Shown: positions 16,763 through 25,207 of the stretch, in pieces | Position numbering within the stretch: position 1 is the first letter of the stretch | Layout: each line of letters begins with the position of its first letter | NCBI GenBank assembly: GCA_028716225.1 | Contig: JAQUQE010000001.1 | Location: 157,407 to 221,406 of the forward strand | Reading direction: 5' to 3' | Origin: Dehalococcoidales bacterium | GTDB taxonomy: Bacteria; Chloroflexota; Dehalococcoidia; Dehalococcoidales; UBA5760 | Length of the DNA: 64,000 nucleotides | Made by a program: the position numbers and the translations under genes | Notes under the pieces: generated by a model | The model's input: the letters and a program-made list of their open reading frames with translations, nothing else | Database searches by the model: none | What the model was told of the DNA's origin: nothing

Positions 16763-16957
16763 ATGACCGATAGCAAGATCAACCCTATGCTGACCACAAG
16801 CGACGTAGCCCGCCTGCTCAACGTCCACATCAACACGGTAAGGCGCTGGAGCAACCAGGGGATAATCAAGACCTATCGCATCGGCTCCCGGGGTGACCGC
16901 CGGTTCGACCGCAAAGATATCGAGCAGTTTCTCCGCCGGAAAACAAGAACAAAGTAG
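16763..16957 (+). CDS. excisionase/MerR-type helix-turn-helix protein
   Basis: A 64-residue single-domain DNA-binding protein. LTTSDVARLLNVHINTVRRWSNQGIIKTYRIGSRGDRRF shows the helix-turn-helix (DVARLLNVHINTVRRW) and the wing (IGSRGDRRF) of the excisionase / BldC-like group; DIEQFLRRK ends it. No effector domain is present. AGGGAGGAGGAAAAGGGAG precedes the ATG. The gene sits just upstream of the LuxR-type regulator and the pilus operon, so local control is plausible. No phage genes are near, so it is probably a regulator and not a true excisionase. Confidence 0.8.
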   Translation: MTDSKINPMLTTSDVARLLNVHINTVRRWSNQGIIKTYRIGSRGDRRFDRKDIEQFLRRKTRTK

Positions 16958-17044
16958 ACCGTTGAGCCGGACATTCTCACCGGATGGACCCGGTGCCTAA
17001 GTACAGCATTGGCTTATTTGTTAAACATAATGTAATGTATAGAT

Positions 17045-17064
17045 ACTATATATAGTGGTATAAT
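17045..17064 (+). promoter_or_regulatory. promoter with overlapping palindrome upstream of the LuxR-type regulator
   Basis: A perfect TATAAT stands at 17059-17064. Immediately before it, ACTATATATAGT at 17045-17056 is a perfect 12-base palindrome, placed where the -10/-35 spacer would be. No good -35 hexamer is visible, which fits a promoter that needs an activator or is blocked by a repressor. The surrounding 17030-17100 stretch is unusually AT-rich for this window. Confidence 0.45.
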
Positions 17065-17124
17065 ACAAAACAATAAAATATTAGCACCTATATCCCTATA
17101 ATACCTGACTGAGAGGTAGCTTGA

Positions 17125-17823
17125 GTGAATAAGATAATCGTAATGATAATTGATGAACAGCCCTTTTTCCGGACCGGTGTCCGTCAGGTATTATCCCAAG
17201 AGGCTGACTTCAAGATAATGGACTGCGACCCGACTCAGGACCCGTTAGGGATGATCGAAGCCAACATGCCCAACATAGTCCTGCTGGGCTCGGACCTCGG
17301 TGCACACAGCGGTCTGGAACTGAGCCGGAGAATTGCCCGCTACTACCCGAACACCAAGGTAATAATGCTGAGCCCCAACCCCAACGATGAAGAGCTTTTT
17401 GAGGTTATCAAGACCGCGGCCGTCGCCTGCCTGAGCAAGAATGCTGATACAACAGAGCTGATCAGCACCATCAGACGGGCCTGTCGGGGTGAATACCCAA
17501 TAAACGATAGCGTCATAAACCGGCCCAGGATCGCCGGCCGCGTTCTGGAGCAATTCCAGAGCACCTCGCCGATATCAAAAACAATGGAGTCGGTCATCGC
17601 TCCCCTCACCAACCGGGAGACGCAGATTATGAGATACATCGCCGACGGCAACACCAACAAGGAAATCGGGCTGGCCCTGGGCATCAGCGAGCAGACTATT
17701 AAAAGCCATGTCAGTGCTATTCTGCGCAAGCTGAATGCCAATGACAGGGCACACGCGGTCGCCCTCGCCATACGCAGCAGCTTGATCTCACCGGAAAGCA
17801 GGAAACAAGAGCCGTCTCAATAA
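17125..17823 (+). CDS. LuxR-type regulator with degenerate receiver domain
   Basis: A 232-residue protein with a CheY-like receiver (about 1-125) and a LuxR/NarL helix-turn-helix (about 160-225). The output domain is canonical: LTNRETQIMRYIADGNTNKEIGLALGISEQTIKSHVSAIL. The receiver is not. The strand that normally carries the phospho-acceptor reads IVLLGSDLG, with Gly55 at the Asp position, while the acidic pocket (IDE at 9-11) and the Lys of the LSKNA segment are kept. It may act without phosphorylation. GTG start after GAGAGGTAG. It lies 67 bases ahead of pilB and is the most likely local regulator of the pilus operon; no partner kinase is adjacent. Confidence 0.85.
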   Translation: MNKIIVMIIDEQPFFRTGVRQVLSQEADFKIMDCDPTQDPLGMIEANMPNIVLLGSDLGAHSGLELSRRIARYYPNTKVIMLSPNPNDEELFEVIKTAAVACLSKNADTTELISTIRRACRGEYPINDSVINRPRIAGRVLEQFQSTSPISKTMESVIAPLTNRETQIMRYIADGNTNKEIGLALGISEQTIKSHVSAILRKLNANDRAHAVALAIRSSLISPESRKQEPSQ

Positions 17824-17890
17824 ATAGCTCTAATAAAATCTAAATGACGGCTGCCAGGGTAATCAGCCAGGCGGTTTAAGAACAAAGAAG

Positions 17891-19528
17891 ATGGACAATA
17901 ATAGAAAGAAAGCCGGGGATAACGCCGATACACTCGACCTTAGCAAATCGAAGGACTTCACCGGGGAGCAATCGGAGGAGAGATCACAGCCGCGGCCGGA
18001 AGATGAAGCGGCGCGCGATACTCCGGCCCAGCAGCTAAGGCAGGTTATTCCCGCAGAGGTGTTACAGCTTATTCCCGAGGTCATGGCAAGGCGTTACAAC
18101 GCCATCCCTATCAGCGTCTCCGGCCATACCCTGAAGGTCGCCATGGCAAATCCGACCGACATCTTCGCCCTGGAGGCATTCTCAGCGAACAGCAAGAAGA
18201 GAATCAAGCCGGTACCTGCCGATGCCAAGGACATCAGGAGCGCCATCGACTTTAACTACAAGAACTATGGCGAGATCGAAAAACAGATTTCCAGCATTGC
18301 TATTCCTTCCGACGCCCTCGACGAAAGGCTGGCCATCGATGCCGTTGTCGATGCTCCGCTGGCACAGGCGCTTAACCTTATTATCGAGGAAGCAGTTCGC
18401 TCCCGCTCATCCGATATCCACATCGAGCCGCAAGAGGACAGAGTGAGGATACGCTACCGCATCGACGGCACACTGCATGACATGATGTCCCTGCCCTTGA
18501 ACATCCACCGGGCCATTATATCCCGCATCAAGATCCTGGCCGATATGAACATCGCCGACCATCATCACTCCCAGGACGGCCAGTTTTCCACCAAGGCTAA
18601 AGGGCGTGATATTGATATCCGGGTAGCTACCGTTCCCACCGTTCTCGGCGAGATGGCAGTTCTGCGCCTCCTAGACAAATCACAGGCTGTGCTCGGGCTG
18701 TCCGAGCTGGGCTTCCTCCCCGACAGCCTGGAGAAGTACGCAAACCTGCTCAAGGTCCCCTACGGGATGATCCTCATCAGCGGCCCCACCGGAGCCGGCA
18801 AGACGACCACGCTCTATGCCTCGATCAACTCACTGGACACGATAGGCAGAAACATAATCACTATCGAAGACCCTGCCGAGTACCGCTTCCACGACATCAA
18901 CCAGATTCAGGTCAACCCACAGGCAGGCATTACCTTTGCCAGGGGACTGCGGGCCATACTCCGTCTCGACCCCGATATCATAATGGTCGGCGAGATACGT
19001 GATACCGAGACGACCAACATCGCCGTCCAGTCGGCTCTGACCGGACACCTGATGCTCTCCTCTATCCATGCCAGCGATGCCGCCGGCGTGCTTACCCGCC
19101 TCATCGACCTGGATGTGGAGCCATTCCTGATCGCATCGTCAGTTATCGGCGTGGTGGCGCAGCGGATGGTACGCCGCATATGCCCCGACTGCGCTCACCT
19201 TATCGAAGCACCGATGGTAGAGCAGGCGGCATACCAGAGGGAGATGTCAGATAGCAGGAAGGAATTCTACTACGGCACCGGCTGTGCCTCCTGCTCCTAT
19301 ACCGGCTACCTCGGCCGTACCGGAATATTCGAGATACTGCTGATCAGCGACAGTATCAGGGCACTCATTATTAAACAGGCTTCAAGCAGCGAGATTCGTT
19401 CTCAGGCGATTGCCGAAGGTATGATCCCGATGATGGGTGACGGAATGCGCAAGGTAAAGGAGGGCATCACCACTCCCGCCGAGGTGCTGCGCAGCGCCTA
19501 CTCTCCCGATTTAAAACCATTAGGTTAA
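17891..19528 (+). CDS. pilB: type IV pilus assembly ATPase PilB (GspE family)
   Basis: Hexameric ATPase that powers pilus extension from the cytoplasmic side. After a charged N-terminal region of about 40 residues comes an MshEN-type domain (QVIPAEVLQLIPEVMARRYNAIPISVSG), then the GspE core. Walker A GPTGAGKTTT starts at residue 298, followed by the Asp box TIEDPAEYR, Walker B PDIIMVGEIRDTET and the His box SSIHASDAAG. A zinc ribbon follows with CPDC and CASC before TGYLGRTGIFEILL. Length of 545 is typical. First of a tight run of pilus genes; pilC starts 3 bases after its stop. Confidence 0.95.
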   Translation: MDNNRKKAGDNADTLDLSKSKDFTGEQSEERSQPRPEDEAARDTPAQQLRQVIPAEVLQLIPEVMARRYNAIPISVSGHTLKVAMANPTDIFALEAFSANSKKRIKPVPADAKDIRSAIDFNYKNYGEIEKQISSIAIPSDALDERLAIDAVVDAPLAQALNLIIEEAVRSRSSDIHIEPQEDRVRIRYRIDGTLHDMMSLPLNIHRAIISRIKILADMNIADHHHSQDGQFSTKAKGRDIDIRVATVPTVLGEMAVLRLLDKSQAVLGLSELGFLPDSLEKYANLLKVPYGMILISGPTGAGKTTTLYASINSLDTIGRNIITIEDPAEYRFHDINQIQVNPQAGITFARGLRAILRLDPDIIMVGEIRDTETTNIAVQSALTGHLMLSSIHASDAAGVLTRLIDLDVEPFLIASSVIGVVAQRMVRRICPDCAHLIEAPMVEQAAYQREMSDSRKEFYYGTGCASCSYTGYLGRTGIFEILLISDSIRALIIKQASSSEIRSQAIAEGMIPMMGDGMRKVKEGITTPAEVLRSAYSPDLKPLG

Positions 19529-19531
19529 AAG

Positions 19532-20737
19532 ATGAAATATGCCTATGTAGCCTACACCAAAAACAAGAAACTGGTTAAGGGCCAGCTGGAGGCCAACAGC
19601 GAAGAGACCGCCGCCAATCTGCTGGGTTACGGCGGCTACCAGGTGCTCAGCTTAAAAGAGGTGGTCCCCTTCTTTGACAGTAAGCAGATGTTTGCCCGCT
19701 TCAACCGGATCAAGCCGTCGGAGATGGTGATGTTCTCCCGCCAGCTGGCTCTGCTGCTTGAGTCCGGCACCGATATTGTCACCTCGCTGGAACTGCTGCA
19801 GGATCAGGTAACCAACTCGAGCCTCATGAAGATTATTACTCAGGTTATCTCCGATATTCGCGGCGGCAGCTCGCTATCGGCAGCGATAAGCAAACACCCG
19901 CGTGCTTTCTCACAGCTATACTACCGGGCGATGGCGGCCGGTGAGCAGGGCGGCAACCTGGAAGTGGTTCTACGACAGATGGCCGACCACATTGAGAGAG
20001 CAGCGTTAACCGAAAAGAAGGTGAGGGGAGCCCTGATGTATCCCCTGGTTGTTATCATTGTAGCCATCGCTGTGGTATCCATGCTGGTTACTCTGGTATT
20101 ACCCCATTTCAGCGACCTTTACCGCGCCATGGGCTCGGACCTGCCCATTTTACCCAAGATGCTCATCGGCTTCAGCGACTGGGCACAAAAGTACGGGCTC
20201 TATGTTTTGATCGGTATCATCGTGGCCTTCGGCGGTATTACTGTCTATATCAGGACCGCCCAAGGCAAGTACCGCTGGGATAAGTTCATGCTTAATGTAC
20301 CGCTCATCGGACGCATCAACCTGCTCAATCAGCTCTCCCGCTGCTGCCGGACGATATCACTGCTCTTCCGGGTCGGCGTGCCCCTGCCCGAAATTATCAG
20401 CGTTACCATCTATAGCACCACCAACAAGATAATAGAAGAAGCTTTAAGCGGGGTGCAGGGTGATCTGCTCAGGGGCGAAGGCTTGTCCCGGCCGATGTCG
20501 AAAAGAAAGGTTTTTCTCCCCTTAATGGTGCAGATGACTAGTGTCGGTGAAGAAACCGGCAACCTCGACAAAACACTGGCTACCGTCGCCGATAGCTACG
20601 AAACCGAGTCGGCCGACAGGACCAGTGCCGCCGTGGGCATGATTCAGCCGGTAATGACAATCATCATCGGGCTGATAGTCGCTTTCGTCGCCATTGCCTT
20701 GATTACCGCAATGTACTCGATATACGACCAGTTTTAA
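19532..20737 (+). CDS. pilC: type IV pilus inner-membrane platform protein PilC (GspF family)
   Basis: Integral membrane platform that couples PilB and PilT to pilin addition. The 401-residue protein has the two repeated GspF domains: MVMFSRQLALLLESGTDI with SSLSAAISKHPRAFSQLYYRAMAAGEQGG, and later CCRTISLLFRVGVPLPEII with PLMVQMTSVGEETGNLDKTL. Three membrane helices are evident: MYPLVVIIVAIAVVSMLVTLVLP (from about residue 170), GLYVLIGIIVAFGGITVYI, and the C-terminal QPVMTIIIGLIVAFVAIALITAMY. Directly follows pilB. Confidence 0.95.
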   Translation: MKYAYVAYTKNKKLVKGQLEANSEETAANLLGYGGYQVLSLKEVVPFFDSKQMFARFNRIKPSEMVMFSRQLALLLESGTDIVTSLELLQDQVTNSSLMKIITQVISDIRGGSSLSAAISKHPRAFSQLYYRAMAAGEQGGNLEVVLRQMADHIERAALTEKKVRGALMYPLVVIIVAIAVVSMLVTLVLPHFSDLYRAMGSDLPILPKMLIGFSDWAQKYGLYVLIGIIVAFGGITVYIRTAQGKYRWDKFMLNVPLIGRINLLNQLSRCCRTISLLFRVGVPLPEIISVTIYSTTNKIIEEALSGVQGDLLRGEGLSRPMSKRKVFLPLMVQMTSVGEETGNLDKTLATVADSYETESADRTSAAVGMIQPVMTIIIGLIVAFVAIALITAMYSIYDQF

Positions 20738-20756
20738 TAACAGGAATAATCATGAA

Positions 20757-21170
20757 ATGAAAAGCGAAAAGGGCTTTACCCTGATCATGGTGCTGGTCGC
20801 CATCGCCATACTTGGTCTGATAGCAGTCATCTTCGCCGGCGGCATCTCTACGGGTGCCAAGTCAGTCTTCGTAAGCGACGAGCGGGTTACCGCGGAGAGC
20901 CTGGCCAGAAGCCAGTTGGAGAGTATCAAGAACCAGACTTATATTTATTATTCCGATGACCCGCACGATACGTATGACATAATAAGCACCCCTGAAGGCT
21001 ATATTATTAACCTCGATGTTGCCCCCTTCGACCCGGATACATCAACCCCCTACAGCGAGAGCGACGGGGTTTTTGACGGCGATGACGGCATACAAAAGAT
21101 AACGGTAACGGTTGACCACCATGATAAAGAAGCCGTGTTTACCCTGGAGGATTACAAGGTAGACCGATGA
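20757..21170 (+). CDS. minor prepilin (PilV/GspI-like) lacking Glu5
   Basis: A 137-residue prepilin. The leader MKSEKG is six residues, cleaved before Phe; the mature start FTLIMVLVAIAILG is followed by a long hydrophobic helix. The fifth mature residue is Met where most pilins have Glu. The rest is a small globular domain rich in Asp, Tyr and Ser. Its position between pilC and another prepilin, and its length, suit a minor pilin at the pilus tip. The ATG at 20757 is preceded by an ATG-AAA-TGA at 20752 in another frame, and AGGA lies at 20742-20745. It overlaps the next gene by 4 bases (ATGA). Confidence 0.85.
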   Translation: MKSEKGFTLIMVLVAIAILGLIAVIFAGGISTGAKSVFVSDERVTAESLARSQLESIKNQTYIYYSDDPHDTYDIISTPEGYIINLDVAPFDPDTSTPYSESDGVFDGDDGIQKITVTVDHHDKEAVFTLEDYKVDR

Positions 21171-21727
21171 TTACGCGCATGTCGGGGCTGCTACTCAAGA
21201 ACCAGCGTGGATTTACCCTGATCGAAATACTGATCGTGGTCGCTATCGGTAGTGCTATCGCCGTGGTAGGCAGTATGGCAACCCGACAAGTAATGCTGGA
21301 AACCGTCCGCAACAACAACCACGAGATTGCGGTAAGGCAGGTACAGAACGCCGGATTCTGGGTAACCCACGACACCCAGACTTCCCAAACCGTAGCGGTC
21401 GAGGCAGATGCCGACGGCCTACCCCTTACCCTTACCTGGCAGGATTTTGAGGGCACCAACGAATATCAAGTGGTCTATTCTCTGGAGGAAGTGGAAGGCG
21501 TGCTCAACCTGAAACGGGAACACTACACCAATAGAATCGACAACCCGGACCCCGATGCCACCAGCTATGTCGCCAAATATATCGATGACGACCCGCTGAA
21601 GACCAGTTGTAGTTTTGCTAATCCCGTGCTAACATTTACGGTAACCGCTACTGTAGGCGGCGGCTCGCTGCAGGAGCAGAGCGAGACCCGGGTATATGAG
21701 ATTGTCCGTAGACCTGACGGCAGTTGA
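21167..21727 (+). CDS. minor prepilin (PilW/GspJ-like)
   Basis: A 186-residue prepilin with a 15-residue leader ending KNQRG, then the mature FTLIEILIVVAIGSAIAVVG helix with the normal Glu5. The globular part (ATRQVMLETVRNNNHEIAVRQVQNAGFWVTHDTQ) resembles the PilW/GspJ type with a helix that lines up with other minor pilins. It starts inside the stop of the preceding prepilin gene and is followed closely by the PilX-like gene. Processed by the prepilin peptidase at 29869. Confidence 0.88.
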   Translation: MITRMSGLLLKNQRGFTLIEILIVVAIGSAIAVVGSMATRQVMLETVRNNNHEIAVRQVQNAGFWVTHDTQTSQTVAVEADADGLPLTLTWQDFEGTNEYQVVYSLEEVEGVLNLKREHYTNRIDNPDPDATSYVAKYIDDDPLKTSCSFANPVLTFTVTATVGGGSLQEQSETRVYEIVRRPDGS

Positions 21728-21749
21728 TGTCCAGGCAGGAGGGCAAGAA

Positions 21750-22919
21750 ATGATACGCAGAATATGGAATAAGATTAACCAGGAGCGGGGTGTTGTCCTG
21801 ATTGTCGTCCTCATCCTGCTGGCGGTGGGCGGGCTCACCATCGCGCCGATGCTGTCCCATATGAGCACCGGGCTAAAGGCCGGCCAGGCCTACGAGAAGA
21901 AAACCAACCAGTACTATGCCGCCGACGCCGGGGTGGAGAATGCGCTGTGGCAGATAACCCGGGAACAGCGGCTCCCCGAGTTTCCCAGCGAGCCAGGCGA
22001 CCAGTGGCAGTATCCGATTGAAGACCTCAACGGCAAAAGCATTACCGTGACTATAGAGTACACCGGGAAAGATGCCGCGGGGAACGATATCTACAAAATC
22101 AACTCCGCTGCCAGTGATGACAGCGGCAATACCGCTATTGAGTCCTACGTTACCTTCGGCGGCGGCTTCGCCTTCCTGCTCGATAACGCCATTACTGCTG
22201 TCGGTGACGTTACTCTCATGCCCGGAGTAGTGGTCAACGGAGATATTCAGTATAACGGAGATCTTTCATATAACCCCAATCAAGTCACCATTAACGGTGA
22301 AACGTCCGATGACCCGATACCCAGCTGGCCCACTGCTGAGTATTTCTCCGATTATTACCATAAAGACGTCGATGGCCTGACCTGTGTGCCCGACGGCTAC
22401 AGCATTGATATCAGCGAGGGCACCGAAGCCAACCCGATTCTGATCGGGCCAATCTGCTCGCAAGGAAACCTGACCATCACCGGGACAGACGGAGTAGCCA
22501 GGCTGGAGGGGACAGTCTACGTCGGCACGCAGTACAGCAAGGTAGGGGATTTTAACATTATGCCGCAATGTACCCTGCAGCTCAACGGACAGACCATCTT
22601 CGCGGAAGGAAATATTAACTTTCAACCGCTCTGTATCACCTCCGGAGAGGGATGCATCATCGCGGTAGGCGATATTGATTACCAGCCCAATATCAGCGGC
22701 GAAGATTTTGTGGCACTGATGTCCATCGAAGGAACGGTTCACCTGCAGCCCGGTAACGACTTCTACGGATGTATTATTGGCGACTCTTCGGTTGAGCTTT
22801 GGCCGCACACCTCTCTCAACTATATCGCCCCCACCGAGGGAGGTATTAACTTCCCTGGTCTGGACGAGGATGACACCAGCATTATGGAACTTAAAGTCCG
22901 CACCTGGGAGACCAGCTAA
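21750..22919 (+). CDS. PilX/GspK-like pilus assembly protein
   Basis: A 389-residue protein with the PilX N-terminal pattern: ERGVVLIVVLILLAVGGLTIAPML forms the hydrophobic helix, and QYYAADAGVENALWQI follows as in PilX family members. The long C-terminal part is rich in Gly, Asn and beta-strand-like segments (DVTLMPGVVVNGDIQYNGDLS, GTVYVGTQY, FNIMPQCTLQLNGQTIF), suggesting a beta-helix-like domain. The start is set at ATG 21750, which has AGGAGG at 21737-21742; an upstream GTG/ATG frame extension would overlap the previous gene. Fits a large tip-associated pseudopilin. Confidence 0.82.
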   Translation: MIRRIWNKINQERGVVLIVVLILLAVGGLTIAPMLSHMSTGLKAGQAYEKKTNQYYAADAGVENALWQITREQRLPEFPSEPGDQWQYPIEDLNGKSITVTIEYTGKDAAGNDIYKINSAASDDSGNTAIESYVTFGGGFAFLLDNAITAVGDVTLMPGVVVNGDIQYNGDLSYNPNQVTINGETSDDPIPSWPTAEYFSDYYHKDVDGLTCVPDGYSIDISEGTEANPILIGPICSQGNLTITGTDGVARLEGTVYVGTQYSKVGDFNIMPQCTLQLNGQTIFAEGNINFQPLCITSGEGCIIAVGDIDYQPNISGEDFVALMSIEGTVHLQPGNDFYGCIIGDSSVELWPHTSLNYIAPTEGGINFPGLDEDDTSIMELKVRTWETS

Positions 22920-22933
22920 AGGCAGGATATTGA

Positions 22934-23719
22934 ATGAAACTGGGTAGAACGGCCCGGATAGTATTGATAGTAGGCGCCTTCATCGTCGCCTTTTTTGTCA
23001 TCAACCAGATGAAAGAGGAAGCGGAGAGCGAGCAGCGTTCCCTAAACGTGCAGCTTCAGTTGAGCCAGGGCATACTGCCCAAGCTTGCTGCTGAAAAAGC
23101 AGACCTTCAGGGACGTATTGTTCTGCTTGAGAGTGAACTGGCTGAAGCCGCCGCATCGCTTGAGGCGAGCCGGGCGGAATTTCCTGCCGATATCCAGAGC
23201 ATCGAATACGACGAAATCATATTCGACATCGCCCACCAGCGGGACCTGGATGTCGTCAGCCTTACCGTCTCCGAGCCAGCTTCACAAAAGGTAGAGGTTA
23301 CCGTTCAACCGGCCGACCCGCAGGCAAAGAGTGTTACCTACACCGTTAACTACACCGTCACCAACTTCAACATAGCGGTCGAGGGCCAGCCGGTAGAACC
23401 CGCCCCGGAAGAAACGAATCAGTTCCGTGAATATATCTATCAGACCGTAGATGATATCTTGGACTGTATTAACTCGATAGCCACCGGGGATGACTTCGCC
23501 ACGGCGAATGTATCTTCCGTAGACATCAATATCCCGGAACCATGTACAGAACAGCCCTTGGCTATCACCATCCCGACCTGTGCCGCGCTGGAACGAGCCG
23601 AAATCGAAGAAGAGGAAGAAGACGAAGAGGCAACAACGGAAGACACGACATCGATAGAAGCCGTACCGGCCAAGGCGATTATTAACCTTGTCATATACAG
23701 CTACGAAGGTAATGAATAA
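22934..23719 (+). CDS. PilO-like membrane protein
   Basis: A 261-residue bitopic protein. Residues 7-24 form a membrane helix (ARIVLIVGAFIVAFFVIN). A coiled-coil stretch follows at about 28-85 (LPKLAAEKADLQGRIVLLESELAEAAASLEA), and then a small alpha/beta domain. A strongly acidic run (EIEEEEEDEEATTED) lies near residue 220. Topology and coiled coil match PilO, which joins PilM and PilN in the alignment complex. Sequence similarity to PilO is weak, and the order is unusual because it comes before the PilM-PilN gene. It begins 14 bases after the PilX-like stop. Confidence 0.55.
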   Translation: MKLGRTARIVLIVGAFIVAFFVINQMKEEAESEQRSLNVQLQLSQGILPKLAAEKADLQGRIVLLESELAEAAASLEASRAEFPADIQSIEYDEIIFDIAHQRDLDVVSLTVSEPASQKVEVTVQPADPQAKSVTYTVNYTVTNFNIAVEGQPVEPAPEETNQFREYIYQTVDDILDCINSIATGDDFATANVSSVDINIPEPCTEQPLAITIPTCAALERAEIEEEEEDEEATTEDTTSIEAVPAKAIINLVIYSYEGNE

Positions 23720-23721
23720 CT

Positions 23722-25203
23722 ATGGCTGAAGTAAGTCTATTCATTGAAGATACCGCTATCAAGCTGCTGTCAACTAAGGGCCGCCATGTGGATAAATGGG
23801 CAATGCTGCCGCTGGAGCCTGGGCTGGTCAGTGACGGTATTATCCTTGATGAAGCTCAGGTTGCCGAAAAGATCAAGGAGCTTTTTAAGCAGCAGAAGAT
23901 AGGGGCAAAGAAGGTAACCGCCGGTTTAAGCGGCCTGAATTCCATCTACCGGCTGACCTCCCTGCCTGAATTACCCGAGGCAATACTACCTGAAGCCGTA
24001 GAGCAAGAAGCCAGCCGGATCGTACCAGCACCTCTTGAGCAGTTCTACCTGTCCTACCAGACCATTCCCGCTCCGGTTGGCGAGACCGGCGTTTTCCTGG
24101 CCGCCTTTCCCCGAAACACCGCCGATGCCCTGTTTAGAACGCTAAAAAAATCCGGCATCAAGGCTACCGCTGTAGACCTGGCTCCGTTAGCCCTCTGCCG
24201 GACTGTCGATGCTCCAGAAGCCATCATCATCGACGCCCGCTCCGCCGGTCTTGATATCGCCATAATGGTAGACCGCGTCCCCCGGGTGATCCGCAGCTTC
24301 TCACTACCCGGCGAGGCTGAGTCTCTGGCCGAGCGTATGCAGACTATCTCAGAAGAAATGGAAAGAACGATTGCTTTCTATAACTCCGGACACCAGGATA
24401 AGCCCCTGCCACCGGCGACGCCGGTATTCGTTTCCGGCGATCTTGCCGAGGCACCGGAAAGCTGGACGCTGCTTGTCGGGACGGAAGATACCCCTGTTGC
24501 CAGGCTGCTGTCGCCGATGCAGGCTCCCGAAGAATTTGATGCCAGCCAGTTTATGGTAAATATCGGGCTTTCCTTAAAGAACCTGCCGTCGGAGAAAGAA
24601 GGCAACTTCTCGATAGTTAACTTCAACGCCCTTCCCGAGTCGGAGAAACCCCAGGGGATATCGCTGGCCCGGATTTTAACCCCGGTCGGCATCGTCATCG
24701 GCATCGGACTGGTCTTCTGGCTCTGGCTTCAAGTCCAGGATATCAGGACCAAAAACGAGGCACTGCGCTCCCAGGTAGATATCAACCAGGGCCTGATCAC
24801 CCAGCAGCGTGAAGAAATAGCCGCACTCAACGAAGATATTGCCGCGATAGAGCCCCAGATTGCCCCCCTGGAGGCCAGGGCTAATATCTTCTCCGGCACC
24901 TTTGCCGACCTTGATGCCAACCGCAGCCAGATCAACCGGGACTTAAGCGGGATTGTCGGTCTTAGGCCTGATGATGTCGATCTTGTCAGTATCAGCCATA
25001 ATGGCTCCCAGATCACCGTAACCGGTACCGCACCGGAAAAAGAAATCCTGAAGTATGCCAGGAACCTGAGAAGCAGCGGCAGGTACTCTGAAGTGAATAT
25101 CTCGTCACTTAGCTATAAGTTGATACTGGAAGACTGGGAAGACCTGGAAACCGAGGTGGTCTACAACTTTGTGCTGCTGTTGACCAGCATGGCGGTGGAG
25201 TGA
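23722..25203 (+). CDS. PilM-PilN fusion protein
   Basis: A 493-residue protein combining two normally separate pilus parts. Residues 1-300 follow PilM, the actin-like cytoplasmic protein: VSLFIEDTAIKLLSTKG, then the ATPase-fold segments AVDLAPLALCRTV and IIDARSAGLDIAIMVD. After a linker with NFNALPES, the usual N-terminal tail motif of PilN (residues about 298-310), comes a membrane helix at 318-338 (ILTPVGIVIGIGLVFWLWLQV). A coiled coil and a PilN-type periplasmic domain follow. In PilM/PilN systems the PilN tail inserts into PilM, so the fusion places both partners in one chain. Starts 2 bases after the PilO-like stop. Confidence 0.8.
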   Translation: MAEVSLFIEDTAIKLLSTKGRHVDKWAMLPLEPGLVSDGIILDEAQVAEKIKELFKQQKIGAKKVTAGLSGLNSIYRLTSLPELPEAILPEAVEQEASRIVPAPLEQFYLSYQTIPAPVGETGVFLAAFPRNTADALFRTLKKSGIKATAVDLAPLALCRTVDAPEAIIIDARSAGLDIAIMVDRVPRVIRSFSLPGEAESLAERMQTISEEMERTIAFYNSGHQDKPLPPATPVFVSGDLAEAPESWTLLVGTEDTPVARLLSPMQAPEEFDASQFMVNIGLSLKNLPSEKEGNFSIVNFNALPESEKPQGISLARILTPVGIVIGIGLVFWLWLQVQDIRTKNEALRSQVDINQGLITQQREEIAALNEDIAAIEPQIAPLEARANIFSGTFADLDANRSQINRDLSGIVGLRPDDVDLVSISHNGSQITVTGTAPEKEILKYARNLRSSGRYSEVNISSLSYKLILEDWEDLETEVVYNFVLLLTSMAVE

Positions 25204-25207
25204 AGTT

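Noticed and set aside
16763-16957. Phage or integrative element marked by an excisionase-like gene
   Set aside because: No integrase, att-like repeat or phage gene is near; the tRNA-Asp at 14661 is intact with no duplicated 3' end in the window. A chromosomal regulator is more likely.
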